Shown in pieces: positions 1-11,690 of a stretch of DNA of 64,000 nucleotides; position 1 is the first letter of the stretch; every line of letters starts with the position of its first letter. Both the position numbers and the translations under genes were made by a program. Below the pieces are notes generated by a model. That model had not been told where the DNA came from, did no database searches, and worked only from the letters and a program-made list of their open reading frames with translations. Location: the NCBI GenBank assembly GCA_034359265.1, contig CP136896.1, positions 67,405,501-67,469,500 on the forward strand, given 5' to 3'. This stretch comes from Canna indica. Lineage: Eukaryota > Streptophyta > Magnoliopsida > Zingiberales > Cannaceae.

Positions 1-1640
1 TATTTTTATTAGATTTATCACGTAAACAAATGTCAACGTATATACCAAATGATAAGAAAATTAAAATAAACCTTAGTATATGATGACTCTATGGGAAAAG
101 ATAGATGTAGATTTTATTTTTATTTATTTTTTCATTAGTATATGCTAACATTTGCTCACATTACAAATCTTAAATAATAAAAAATATATTTTAGATGTTG
201 CCTAGACTATCACATCAGCAAATAGCATTTATACTAACAGATATTTAATAATATAATATAATTGATACAAATTCAAAAGTTTAAGATACATTCATCAATT
301 TTCCAAAAAATGATAATTAATTGTACCATTTTTTTATTTTTATTGAAATATGACCAAGTTCAAGTGGGATATATCCATCCCACTATGATTGAGTGCCTAA
401 TATATTTTTTTGTGATAGAAGCTTGCATTCATTTCAAGAGTGTTGAAGATAATACAAGAGGATTGGAGAGTACAGATATCATAAAAAAATAAAGACAAAG
501 ATACTCGGGAAGGAAAGTGCCCAAGAGCTAAACATGCAACTCTTAACTGATAGGCCCTAAAAAACTAGGGGCATAACTAAAGTAAAGAGGCCGTCTCAAA
601 AGCAAGTTCAATGTAAGTCTTATTGTTGTTGTCCAAGACCGATAAGTTGCATTCATGCCAAATCTTTGGTCTCCAAATCATCACAAGCTGAAATAGCTTC
701 AAATCTTTCTTCGATCCTCCAGAATTTCTCCTCTTATGAAATCTTTGAGTGCCTAATATTAATATTCTTCTTAATCAAATAAAATTATATAAATGATATT
801 TACTAAAAAATATTAATTGTTGTAAAAAAGTAACAAACATGAAAATCTTTCCAACAAATACAAGCATAAATTACATCTTTATTAGTGTTTAAATCTAAAT
901 ATTTTGATATTAAGTACTATCGCATCATCATAATTAAAATAATATCTTAATTTAAAATAAATAAAAATATTGTTAAAATTAATTTAAAAAACACTTTAGT
1001 CAATACCTTGTATTATATTGAAATTGACAATAATTAAAAATAATTAAAATGATAAATTAAGAAACAATAATAAATCAGCATAATCAACAACAAAAGGAGA
1101 CAAAATAAATCCTAGCAGAGATAAATAAATAAAAATATAATAAATTCCGATCTCAATTTGGTTTAGTAATTTGGTGCAAATCGAAAAGTCAATAGTTACG
1201 TGTGTTACATAATTCTTCAACATGTTATTAATAGAGCCAGCTATGTGATCGCAAAATCTGAGCAACTAATTTGAGTGCCATTGGAGATGAGTTATTTTCC
1301 ACTTGATCTACCCTTTTGTGAGCCGTATTTAAGTAATCATTGTATTATTTCACTTTGTCGGTTTTTATTAGTTATTTTAGTCATAGGATGCTTTCAAGTT
1401 TATATCCTTAGAATTATTATAAATTAGTGGAGAACCTATTGTGTAAATATGTAAATAAATATAATTTTACTTAAACAATAATGAAATTAAAAAATTAATC
1501 TAAAATTAATTATTTTATTTAAAATTGTAAATAATATTTTATTAAATATATAATACTCTTATAAATTTATTATTTAAAATTTAAGTATAGAAATAAATGT
1601 TTATGACTTTTTATAACAAAAGATGACTAATAAAGAGCCA
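1..1640. other. AT-rich intergenic DNA, no gene seen
   Basis: Strongly AT-rich sequence with short A/T runs. No coding region, RNA gene or structured transposon end could be supported here. The small open frames are short and lack recognisable domains. Confidence 0.6.
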
Positions 1641-2990
1641 TGAAATCAAAGGTAAGTATTTTTGTTCATGAGGAAATATGTGTAGAATCTCTGCTGCTCC
1701 TTAAGTTAAAGTTTTCTCGTAGAAATTTTTGCAAAGTAAATTGCTTGCCCAAGTTCATCTTTATCGATTTGGATGTTGAGACTATTTAACATATATTTTT
1801 TGAATGTTTTTGGAGTTCTAATTTATGTCAGTTATTGGGTTTGAAAATGAATGGTTCATTTAGCACATAAGAAATTATATTCTTAACTAGGTTAGGCAGC
1901 CCACCCACTATACTACTATTATGCAGATTTTGGCATTCACCGCCAATTTCTCATACTCCTAAAAAGCCGAGGGCAATATACATAAAATTAATTCAACTAT
2001 TAAATGAATTCCTCGAAATGAGATTTTCAAAATAAACCATGATGGATCCTTTAATGATGATTTGTATGGTACTGGGGCACGATCTATTAATGTTAGAAAT
2101 AATAGGGGTGTGCAAGAGTACCAGATAGACTCAGAACTGGTTGGAACCTACCCGATCAGGTAGGTTCCAGGTAGACCTGAATTAAATTCGGGTAGACTTT
2201 GGGACAAAAATTAAGAAATTGATTAAAATCAGTTTTGGTTCTTGGTCCAACACATTAAGTACCCAAAATCAAAATCGATACTTGAAATCTGTACCTTGGA
2301 ACCTGTTCATCTACAGGTTCCAACAAGATATTCAGAACCTATAAATGAACAAGTTCCAACATAGTACCTGAAATCTATAGCTTGGAACCGGTAAATGTAC
2401 AAGTTCCAACAAGATACCCGGAACCTATAGTACAGGTTCCGAGTAGGGACCGATTTCAGTTCCCAACAAGGTAGGGTTTGGATCCAAAATCTAAAAATTG
2501 ATCTTATACGGGATATGGTCCGACTATCATGTAACATACAGGGTGCCCGGACCCGCTTACCCCTAAAAAATAATGAAGGAATATCTAGTCATGTTGAAGG
2601 TTTGTACATGTTTGGAGACTCTGCTTTTTATTTTGAAGTTGTAGCCATTAGAGCCGCTTTACAATTGTGGTAGACCATCAGCTATCGACGATGGCGATTG
2701 AATCAGATTCCGAACAATTTATTGATTAGTTCAATAATCAAAGGCCATGCCTTTGACAAATAAATTTTCAAATTGATCATTTGTTCTGATTGAAAGAAGC
2801 TTGTATAAACATTAAATTTATATTTTATTATCGAGAGATCAACAAAGCATCCCATTGGGTAGCAACCCATATTAGGTCAAGCAAGGAATCTCAAGTTTGG
2901 ACGTATATTTGACCCCAAGACTTGAATTCCATCCTAGATAAAGATATCATTGCACCTAGTGTAATTCGTCATTAAGTAATAATAAGTTTT
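1640..2990 (+). mobile_element. 5'-truncated L1-type LINE (zf-RVT + RNase H), interrupted
   Basis: Decayed C-terminal part of a plant L1-type LINE. Around 1760-1860 the translation reads like the zf-RVT domain (HIFFECFWSSNLCQLLGL). From about 2035 the RNase H domain begins (KINHDGSFNDDLYGTG). It resumes after 2574 with SSHVEGLYMFGDSAFYFEV, then AIRAALQLW, and ends near 2930 with NKASHWVATHIRSS, the usual RNase H tail of these elements. Several stops and frameshifts make it non-functional. The RNase H frame is split by a separate element at 2104-2565; removing that element restores one continuous frame. No reverse transcriptase remains upstream. Confidence 0.65.
2104..2565. repeat. Mini-TIR element with minisatellite body (copy 1)
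   Basis: The ends are AGGGGTGTGCA and TTACCCCTA, inverted over about seven bases. The body repeats degenerate GGTTCCAA / GGAACCT words in both orientations, making it self-complementary. Flanks read AGAAATAAT on the left and AAAAATAAT on the right, a probable 9-bp target duplication with one mismatch. It sits inside the RNase H frame of the LINE at 1640-2990. Other copies with the same kind of ends but other bodies are at 23670, 26677, 35647 and 37320. Confidence 0.6.
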
Positions 2991-3327
2991 TAAGTCTTTT
3001 TGGTAAAAGAAATTCAATTTGAATTGAATAATTTATTAATTTAAAAGATAGTAATATTTAATTTTAAATAATATACAATTGAAGGTTGATTGTGATATAT
3101 ATTTAAAAAAATAGTGTGTTCAGTGATCAATATATTTTTTTCTTATTTATTTTCTATTTGGTTGTGTTCTAAGATATATTTATGTTTAACAAATAATTAG
3201 GTTGGACCTGGCACAACTCATCTGCTCAAAGGGGAGGCCCAGCTTGGGCCTGAGTCTGCCCCTTCGGGCTCGAGCAAGCCAAAAACATCTTAGTAATTAT
3301 TTTATGAGGTCAATTAGTCAAATGAAA

Positions 3328-3500
3328 GATGATAGTAGCATCTGGTATGTTGCATGTAGTTTAGGGTTCGATCCCTAATTGTAGTGCTTGATGTGCCTAT
3401 TTATACGTTTTTTTATACATCTTGTAATGCGTCATGTACGTTTATTATTACATCTTCGCTTTGTAATGACAATGTTATAAACCTAATTTTTTTTTAACAA
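3328..3500 (+). mobile_element. tRNA-derived SINE, copy 1
   Basis: A box-B-like GGGTTCGATCCC sits at about 3363, preceded by a weak box A. The downstream part (a TTTATACG...CATCTTGTAATGCG segment, then TGTACGTTT, then AATGACAATGTTATAAA) resembles the 3' part of the SINE at 37971-38168. It ends in a T-rich run. Two diverged copies of one family in the same window support the call. Confidence 0.5.
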
Positions 3501-3509
3501 AAAATGAAA

Positions 3510-4430
3510 GCTCGATTAAGATCAACATTAGATTACATAGGATAAATTTTTTAAAAGACTTTATTCAATTTTGGTCTGTCCCTTTAAAATACTATTCATG
3601 TTAAATTTATATATATTCACATTTGGTTGTTGAACTAGTGTTTTTAGGGATGCGCGTTTTAGATACGGTACAAATATTATATTATCTTCACCGCATATTC
3701 GCATATGCATTGCCTTCAGTGTGGATATATATATATATATATATATACCGCATTCAGACGTGAATACCTGCACAACATCCTCATAACATTTAATAAAATT
3801 AATAAATAAAATATTTTAATAAAAAATAATAACATACATTAGTAAGATTCATAACAATCAGTAACTTATTATGGTGTTATATATAATTTACCACAAAACC
3901 TGTATATATTAAGTAACTTGTATATAGGTAAAGTGATCATTGTTTATACACGGATAATGTGGTGTAGATATAGTGCATATCCACACCCATGTCATCTACA
4001 ACAAATCCAGTGTGGATAATTTTTTTAATCCATATTTATTTTTATTTGCAGATATGGATCAGATATGAAGCAGATTTGGATTCGACGAATACGGATAAAA
4101 TTGTCATGCCTAAGTATTTTTTATCTAAGTTTTAGAGAATATCACAAAATTAAAAAAATGAATTAAATTTAATAAAATCTTAGATTCAAGAGTTAGATTT
4201 GTAGAAGGGTCAAACTGAAAAAAAAAAAACTATTAAATTTTGCGGCTGAAAATAAAATATTATCACAATCATTATTTTCAATTGAAGTTAGGATTAACCT
4301 TTTTTTTCAAGAAACAAATCAAAAATATTATTGTTCAATGCTTAAACTATACAATGTCTTGACCTATAAAAGAAAACAAGTCTGATGCAAATTATCTTGT
4401 CATCTTGTCATAAAAAAATCTCCTTCATTC
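3510..4430. other. AT-rich intergenic DNA with short (TA)n
   Basis: A (TA)n microsatellite covers about 3724-3747. The rest is AT-rich with no gene seen. Words such as GATATGGATCAGATATG near 4050 recall the GGATAC-type body of the repeat at 26677 but lack its ends. Confidence 0.5.
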
Positions 4431-4779
4431 TCCTAGCATAAGCATCTTAGCTCGTTAGCAACTTTGTTCACCTTCCTTCCAGTGAACTTAAATTTGACCT
4501 CATCCAATTTTCCACAATTTACGGCATGAAGTAAAGGCATGCTTTATAGAAAGAGCTTCATTCACTTGGATAAAATCATTTATAGAAAAATTACCTAAAT
4601 ATGATCCTGAATTACGAGTTTTTACAAATGTATTCATTTCTTTCATTTGCAAATTGTATCATATACTATCACATTTGTACTAATTGAACCATCATGTCAA
4701 TTGTCCATCAGCAATCCCGTTAAAATGACACTGGTTTTGATAAGAATTCTTTGTAATCAGACACTGAATTTTTTACCAA

Positions 4780-5246
4780 AAAAGGCTTCCCTCCTCTTTT
4801 TTCATTTGCATTGTTTAGACAATTTAAGTCACCAACTATAAGCCATGGTATGTTAAACACTTCCAAGTCACCTAACATTTCCCTAAAGTTGCCCCTTTTC
4901 TTTTTGTTAGTGCTTGCATAAACACCTGTGAGTAAGAATACTTTCCCATTACTCGTCTAAATTACCGCATTAATAGACGGCTCATCTTTATATATAATGT
5001 TTACTTTGAAGCAATTTTTTTTCCAAAAAATTATACTACCACCTGCTCTTTCAATGTTGTGTACTACTTCTACATCCCAATTTATCCATTTGTTCAAAAG
5101 GTAATTTTTGATTTTATTTTCTTCTAATACATGTGTTTCCTGTAACAATACTATCTCAATAATATGCTCCCTAATTAAAGATCACAAATATTCATTAGCT
5201 TCTTCTTTGCAAACTCCCCTTATATTCCAAGATAGTAATTTCATTT
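4780..5246 (-). pseudogene. LINE APE-type endonuclease, broken
   Basis: The segment starts MKLLSWNIRG, the standard opening of plant LINE ORF2 endonuclease. There is an in-frame stop, then REHIIEIVLLQETHVLEENK with the catalytic QET motif, followed by RAGGSIIFWKK. Around 4820 the reading PWLIVGDLNCL matches the conserved GDFN region. The domain normally nicks target DNA to prime reverse transcription. Stops and the missing reverse transcriptase make it a relic. Confidence 0.6.
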
Positions 5247-6004
5247 TATTGAAATACTTTATGAACTTGTACCAGCTTGACTCCCAGGTCACCTTCATCT
5301 CCCAGAGCACTAATTTCAATCATAAACCTACTTTTTTTAGCTTTGGATTCCTTATCATTATAGGCACATTCACAAGATTTTCATTAAGACATGATACTCT
5401 CCTTGCTTTTGTACCTTCTTTTCCAATTTGTCTTGACCTTTCAGGATCAAACCCAACTTCTAAAGAGTCATTCTTTGCAATTTATTTTCTATTTTTTTAA
5501 AAAAAGAAGTTGATAGTTTTACTACATCCAGTTCTTTCTCATTAGTTTTTTCTTTCCATTCTTCTTTCTTTTCTATCTGCCCTTCCTTATTTGAGTTGAA
5601 ACTAATATTATTTATATCCAACTCTCTATTGAAGAGTTCTATATCTATACTAGTGTTTTCATTTTATCATTTGCTTGTTTTTTCTTTCCACACATCTACC
5701 GTTGCCAAAAAAAAATTTCTTATCATACTTCCTTTTTATGTTATAATTTGGCTTTCTTCTCTTTTATTTTTTCTAGCATGACCTCTGTAGACAAATTCCC
5801 TCAATCATTTACAACCTCCTTTCCTTTTTGCTATTATCAGTCACAACCACTTCCTTGCATTTCTCCTCATAAGTTGGGTTGTTTAATACCACAGAGGTAT
5901 TATTCAATGCATTTTTTCCTTTGTGAACCTGAATTGATGGCCCCAACAGACCATCTTTTCATTATTTTTCTCTACTCCATTTTCTTTCTTCTTACTTTCC
6001 ATTT

Positions 6005-6575
6005 ACTTTTCATTCAAGGAGCAAAATTCTTCACTGCGACCAATCTTCCCACACGTATAACAAATATTATGCATATTTTCATATGCCATTGGTTAAAAAA
6101 ACTGACTCCTTTTACTTTTACCCAAAATCCTTGTTCTATAGGTTTTTTCAAGTCTAATAAAACACAGACCATTGCATATTTTCCTTTATTCCTCGATAAG
6201 GTATGTTCATCAATTTTGACCGTTTTTCCTATAACAGTGTCAAGTTACAAAAAAAATCTCTGATTTAGAAATTCAAGAGGTAACCATGGCATTTGAATCC
6301 ATATTAGCACCAATGTACGTTATAGACTTCTTCATAGGTTGAAAAAAAAAATTCCATTGGAATAAAGATAGGGCATGTCCCCTTAAGAACCAAGGTCCAC
6401 CAGATACTACTTCCCAATAGTCAATTTCATTCTCAAACTTAAAAGCAAAATAACTAGAAGCAGGGTCTACTATATTGCAATTAGCATTCAATTTCCAAAT
6501 TTTAGATAAAATATTCCTTACCACTTCAAGAGTAGGGGATCTTCCAAAGAACTTCTGTAAAAAACCAGTTTGCAT
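6005..6575 (-). pseudogene. LINE ORF1 (DUF4283 and zinc knuckle), frameshifted
   Basis: This is the nucleic-acid-binding ORF1 protein of a plant LINE. The first 75 residues match the DUF4283 pattern: KFFGRSPTLEVVRNILSKIW, then FAFKFENEIDYWEVVSGGPW and FLRGHALSLFQW. After a frameshift near 6270 the reading continues as GKTVKIDEHTLSRNKGKYAM and VCVLLDLKKP, then CYTCGKIGRSEEFC, a CCHC knuckle in which the expected His is Arg. Frame breaks rule out a working product. ORF1 in this group binds element RNA in the ribonucleoprotein; that role is from family knowledge. Confidence 0.6.
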
Positions 6576-7191
6576 TCTTCTCTAGCCCTTTCGATCTCAG
6601 TATCTTCAATTCTAACACTCCATTTCGCACTCTCATGTATCTTCCTCATCTTCTCCTTCAAGTCTTCAGTATATCTCCAATCATCCTCCCTTTCCACTCA
6701 TCTGAACAGACCAGCTGGCCTTTCGCCTTCTTCCAGCTTGATTGGTTCCCAATCTTTGTGCACCTAACTTCTCTAGACGCCCCTTGATCTAGCACCAGGG
6801 TCTGTTGCCTTTGTTGCTTCAAACTTTCTCCCGTCTCTAGCAATGGATTTGACTTCGTCAACTCCAGATCGGATGATTTTTTAGGTCTTGGGAATCCATC
6901 CACAGAAGGCGACAAAATCACCTTTATTTCTTCTGCTCTCGCAAGAGCCTTCTCTCGCTCGGATCTCCCTTTATCGCATGTATCTGTAGTTTCAGTCATT
7001 GAGATGTACCATCGAATTCCTTCTATCCATCGTAATTGCGTTGCAGATCTGACCGTAATCACCCCTCGGACCATTCCAATGAATCCCATGAGGGTTCCAT
7101 AGATCTGTCATTGTGACGAGAAGGAGATGGTAGTGGAAGAGCGGACGAGGAGAACGCTGAGAGGGGGATCCCTAGGCCGCAGCATATAGTG

Positions 7192-7324
7192 ATGGAGTGG
7201 GCGACTATGCAACATTTGGACCTGCGGCACATCGACCGTGGCCTCAAGCCATATCAGCCCCACGCCGTTGTCATCCACCCCACCCAAGCCCTCGTTGTTG
7301 TCGCCATCGGTGGCTACATCATCA
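7192..7324 (+). pseudogene. First-exon fragment resembling TWD40-2 (WD40 protein of the TPLATE/TSET complex)
   Basis: An ATG at 7192 opens MEWATMQHLDLRHIDRG, followed by QPHAVVIHPTQALVVVAIGG. This closely resembles, from memory, the N-terminus of the plant WD40 protein TWD40-2 (Arabidopsis At5g24710), a subunit of the endocytic TPLATE complex. The similarity stops at a good splice-donor context, ATCA|GTATGA, suggesting exon 1 plus part of intron 1. No later exon is found downstream, where a copia remnant begins. GC content is much higher than in the surroundings. It is probably a duplicated or transposed 5' gene piece, with the minus-strand LINE inserted in its leader. It could also be a very diverged gene start with distant exons, which I consider unlikely. 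Confidence 0.55.
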
Positions 7325-7976
7325 GTATGATCTGATCATTTCATTGCTTATTTACTTTGAAATTTTCTTCGTTCCTTTTGGAGGCTCGCCGATATGGTAT
7401 TTTGACATGTCCAATATATTTGACACACTTTGCTGAAAATTGTGGACGAAACCTTTCTGACAGCCAGTAATCTTTGGTAAATATTTATATTTGAGCTGGA
7501 TATAAGACTAGTTGAGGAACTCTGGTGCCCAATTCATGAAATGGTTTTTTATGACTTTTGCATAATGTTAACAAAAAATTCTATTACAACGAATACTAAA
7601 ACTGCTTGTATGAATCTCACGGATACTAGATTTCAAGTTTTGTGCAACTCGAGTTGCCATGCTCACTCTGGAGGTGGTGCTATTTTATGTCACTGGAAAT
7701 TGTAGCTCTACCATTCTTATGCCATATGCCCTATGCAATTGTCTCTGTTCAATGATTAGAATGCTTGTAGCTTCCATTGTGAGCTCACCATGTCCTGATT
7801 TGTCCTGAATCAGGACCTGAACAGATGTAATATACCTATTAGAATAGATCATATAAGTATATGAGGCAACAAAGAACAGATTTTCATACAGAGCGTACTA
7901 ACAAGTAACTTAACTTTATAAATCATCACTGTCAACAATAGCAATACAACACTGGGACCTCCATTTGATTGTCATC
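7325..7976. other. Intron-like or intergenic sequence, no gene seen
   Basis: T-rich, intron-like sequence follows the donor at 7325 and may be intron 1 of the TWD40-2-like fragment. No further exon with WD40 similarity was found. Confidence 0.4.
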
Positions 7977-8772
7977 TGTTAGGTATTTGGCCTAAAAGTG
8001 AAAAAATTTCAAACGACACATTGCTAATATTAAAAAAGGGAGATTGAAATGAAACATGTACCTGCAGACCCAATAAAAGCCATAGACAGGAAGAAAGAAT
8101 GAGGCAAGAGATATTCAAGACGGGAAGAAATGCAACTCACAACACCCAACCGCCAGAAAGAGAAAGGGGAGGAGAGAGAGGGACCAGATATTCATTTGGT
8201 CATTTATCCCTGCTATTTATAACAAGCATATGAGTTATTAAAACCCTAAGTCTCTCCACCAGTCAAGCACGTGATAGGGCACCTTGGCTATGGCTCTGAG
8301 TTGGTCCTCTACCCAAATGACTTGTGAGTTACATGATGTGATAGGGCACGTTGGTTACGGCTCTGAGTTGGTCCTCTATCCAAATGACTTGTGAGTTACC
8401 CAACCTATCATGGTTCACTCACAATTACAAGATCATAATTACAATCTTGATTTAATTAATGAGCCAAAATATGATCACTTAGATCCTAATAATTAATTAA
8501 TGCTAATCCACACCAATGTTAATACATTAATTCAGTAATCTCTCAGTTGGATAGCATTAATCAATCATTAGTACAAATTATACAATAATAATTTTTTAGC
8601 AAATTTTAAGTGATCCCAATCCAGGACAATTCAAAAATTGAACAACACAAGATCATTGAATCCGATAAGAAAACAAATAATATAAATAGTTTGTCGATAA
8701 ATGTTTCAATATCTGAATAACAAAATCATATAAATAGAATTTAACCAATAAATGATGTCAAATTACATCACA
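7977..8772 (-). mobile_element. Probable Ty1/copia LTR
   Basis: On the minus strand the segment begins TGTGATGTAATTTG directly after a purine-rich tract (AAGGGGCATT) that follows the pol remnant, as expected for a 3' LTR behind its polypurine tract. It ends ...AATACCTAACA at 7977. Inside, an about 69-bp unit containing GCTCTGAGTTGGTCCTC is tandemly duplicated (about 8268-8330 and 8337-8399). The right-hand boundary is firmer than the left. Confidence 0.45.
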
Positions 8773-9486
8773 AATGCCCCTTAAGGACACAACTTAGACT
8801 CTCACTAGACCAAGATTACATCAAAATATTTAACAAGACTCATACAAGTAACAAGATTTGGAAATACTCCTATACGTAGACCCTTGGTCATCGGATCTGC
8901 AAGCATACGTTCACCATGAATGTGAAACACACGAGTATGAGATTCTGCAATCTTCTCTCTAACAAACAGGATTTTAACATCAAAATATTTAGTACGACTA
9001 TTAGCTCCTATGATTTTGAGAGAAGTACACGACAGACGAACTATCGCAGTAGATGATTAGAGGTTGCGATATGGAATCGACAAGATGCATGCTGGATATC
9101 AATTTCCTCAGCCATATAGCCTGACAAGTGGCTTCATAATATGCGATGTACTATGTTTTCATAGTTGAAGTAGCTGTGAGTGTTTGCTTGATATACTTCC
9201 ACGAAAGAGCTCCTCCAAACATTATAAAGATGTATCCATAAGTGGATTTATGATCATCCAGGCAAGATGCATAGTTTGAATATGTGTATCTTACAATCTC
9301 AAAGGGATTAAATTTTTTGAAAGTCAACATATGATGTTTTGTACCCTGCAGATACCTCATGACTTTTTTTGCAGAATTGCTCAAGTATCTACCAAGCACG
9401 CCTATAGCAAAAGTTATGTCTGGGTGAGTGCATACTTGAGCATACATAAGACTGTCAATAGCGGAAGCATATAGAATTTTATCCAT
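8773..9486 (-). pseudogene. Ty1/copia reverse transcriptase C-terminus and RNase H, degenerate
   Basis: The minus strand reads YASAIDSLMYAQVCTHPDIT, then GRYLSNSAKKVMRYLQGTK, then CLDDHKSTYGYIFIMFGGAL, the standard copia RT-to-RNase H region (SLMYAMLCTRPDI and STSGYVFTLGG in intact relatives). Lower coordinates give FHIHGERMLADPMTKGL, the conserved ADPLTKGL tail. Stops interrupt the later part and everything 5' of the RT palm is absent. It lies next to the LTR at 7977-8772 and belongs to the same truncated copy. Confidence 0.7.
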
Positions 9487-9488
9487 AT

Positions 9489-9612
9489 GTGGCAGCCCCT
9501 AGTTTAATTTTTATCTTTTTTTTTTCCTTCACCTTGTTTTCACTAGTGGCAGCCCCTTGTTTGCTTTTGTCTCTCATCATTTTTTTTTTTCCTTTTTTCC
9601 TTCACCATGTTT
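9489..9612. repeat. Tandem duplication, GTGGCAGCCCC unit
   Basis: Two imperfect units of about 60 bp each start with GTGGCAGCCCC and end with a T-rich run and TTTTCACTA. The first abuts the copia remnant. Function unknown. Confidence 0.5.
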
Positions 9613-10230
9613 TCACTAATTTAATATTCATAATAATTAAAATCTAAAATTTAAAATTAAATATTTCTATACCTATATTTTCATAAATAAGTTACAATAT
9701 TATTATCATATTATACAAAAAATATTTTTGATAATAAAAATCAATAATAAGATATTTAAATTAAATTATAATTTTAAATAATAATATATAAACATACCAC
9801 AAAGTAATATATATTAATTTGATTTAATTTATATAATTGTAAAAGTGTGCACGTATATTTATATAATTTAATTTAAAATAACTATAAGTAATAATTAAAT
9901 TAAAAATAAAAATAAGAATTAAAAAGCTAAATGAAGAATTGTTTTAGATCAGTGATTAATAATTATTTTTAATATTTAAAATAATATGTTCATATAGAAA
10001 AAAAATAAAAATTCATATAAATAAATTTATAACCTAGTGTGACATACAAAATAAAATATCAATAAGATATAAATCTAAAAGTGGTAATAATCTTTTTTAT
10101 ATAGTGATATTAATTTGTTTCAAAATTCATACATCTTCAAAGTAAAAAAAAAATTAATAAAAATTTAAACTAATATTTTTTAAAAAAAAATCAAAACTAT
10201 TTCAAAACAAATAATACTATATAGGTTTTA

Positions 10231-10235
<5 letters not shown>

Positions 10236-10288
<53 letters not shown>
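10236..10288. repeat. (TA)n microsatellite
   Basis: An uninterrupted TA run of about 26 units in an AT-rich stretch. Confidence 0.9.
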
Positions 10289-10291
<3 letters not shown>

Positions 10292-10394
10292 GGGAAAGTA
10301 TTAGTAATTTTAAGGGTAAACATTAAATATAATCCAAATATAAATTAAAGTATATCAATTAAAAATTTATAAGTATATATAATTAATTCAAAAA

Positions 10395-11690
10395 TTAAGA
10401 ATTTGAAATAATTTAAGTTTTTTCAAAAATAAAGAAGAAATGATATTTCATAAATACAAAAGTAATATAAAAAATAATTATATACATTAAAAAATTAATT
10501 TATATAGATTTTAATAATAAAAAATAAAAAATATAATAATAATTAAAAAATTTATGGATAAAATCAAATATAATATAAATATAAGATAACATAAAGAAAA
10601 AAATAGAAAATAAAATATTTAAATTATTCTAAGCTACATAAATTTCTTTGATTTTGAAATATCATTTTTGATTTACAAACTCGAAAATTAATATAAAAAA
10701 CTTCAATAAATATTTACAATTATTATTCAAAAAATTAATAAATACAAAATTAAAAATATCAAAATAGATGCATGAGAGAAAATGAGAGAGGTAAAAACTT
10801 TTATTCCTAATTTAAGTGTGAGAAAAAAAGGATTAATTAATGAATATATCATAACTTTTATCAAAATTCTCAAATTTATCACGACTTTTCATTTATTTCA
10901 AATGCAGGTTTCAACTCTCGATTCGTTTCAATTGTATCACACCGTCAAACTCGGGTTAAGTTTTTCGTTAAACTACCGACCTGGCATCAATGATGTGTCA
11001 ACTTAAGTTCAATCAGTCATTAATTTAATATATAAAAAATAGGTAAGATGCAGTGTATTAGTAAGTACAGTAATTTAATTGGTAACCAAAATACTGTACT
11101 TACTAATACACGTCAGCTTACCTATTTTTTATATTAAATTAATCATTGACTGGACTTAGGTTGATACGCCATTGATGTCAGGTCAGCAGTTTAATGGAAA
11201 TTTTAACCTGAGTCTGACGGTATGATATAATTGAAACGAATCGAGAATTGAAGCCTGCATTTGAAATAAATAAAAAATCGTGATAGATTTGAGAATTTCG
11301 GAAGAAAAATCGTGATATATTCATTAATTAACCCCAAAAAAAATTAGGTGGAAAAATTTAGGTGGGGAAAGTGGCAAAAAATTGAGGGGAGAGAGTTTAG
11401 GTGGGAATGATATATATATATAAGAAATTTGAATTTATTTAAGTTTTTTTCAAAAATAAAGAAAAAATAATATTTCATAAACACAAAAGTAATATAAAAT
11501 ATATATATATATATTAAAAAATTAATTTATATGAACTTCAATTATCAAAAAAATTTAAAATGAAAAATAATAAAAAATTTATGGATAAAAATTAAATATA
11601 ATATAAGTATAAGATAATAAGCTGAAAAACTTTAAAAAATAAGATATTTAAATTATTCTAAACTACATAAATTTATTACGAATTTAAGTG
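10395..11690. repeat. Direct repeats flanking a large foldback
   Basis: Two AT-rich direct copies of about 260 bp (about 10395-10655 and 11428-11688) share TTTATGGATAAAA, TATAAGATAA and TTAAATTATTCTAA words in the same order. Between them lies an inverted repeat: about 10831-11080 against about 11089-11335, a near-perfect foldback with a loop of about ten bases. The centre is GTAAGTACAGTA... ...TACTGTACTTAC. The arms look like a MITE or MULE-type non-autonomous element. A possible Helitron-like start (TCTATATATATAAGAAACG on the minus strand) lies at 11832. Confidence 0.6.

Larger units (their letters stand above)
4430..7089 (-). mobile_element. L1-type LINE, internally deleted and degenerate
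   Basis: Reading right to left, the element has an ORF1 leader (7089 to about 6600), a DUF4283/gag-like ORF1 with a zinc knuckle (6575 to about 6005), an APE-type endonuclease start (5246 to about 4780), and a short RNase H tail-like segment (about 4560-4430, KFKFTGRKVNKVANEL). The reverse transcriptase is missing between endonuclease and tail, so there is an internal deletion of several kilobases relative to a full LINE. Frameshifts and stops occur in every part. It begins just upstream of the gene fragment at 7192. Confidence 0.6.

Noticed and set aside
600..760. Possible antisense LINE zf-RVT piece
   Set aside because: The translated words are too short and too mutated to distinguish from chance.
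5748..6263. 171-codon plus-strand open frame
   Set aside because: It is the antisense of the LINE ORF1 zinc-knuckle region.
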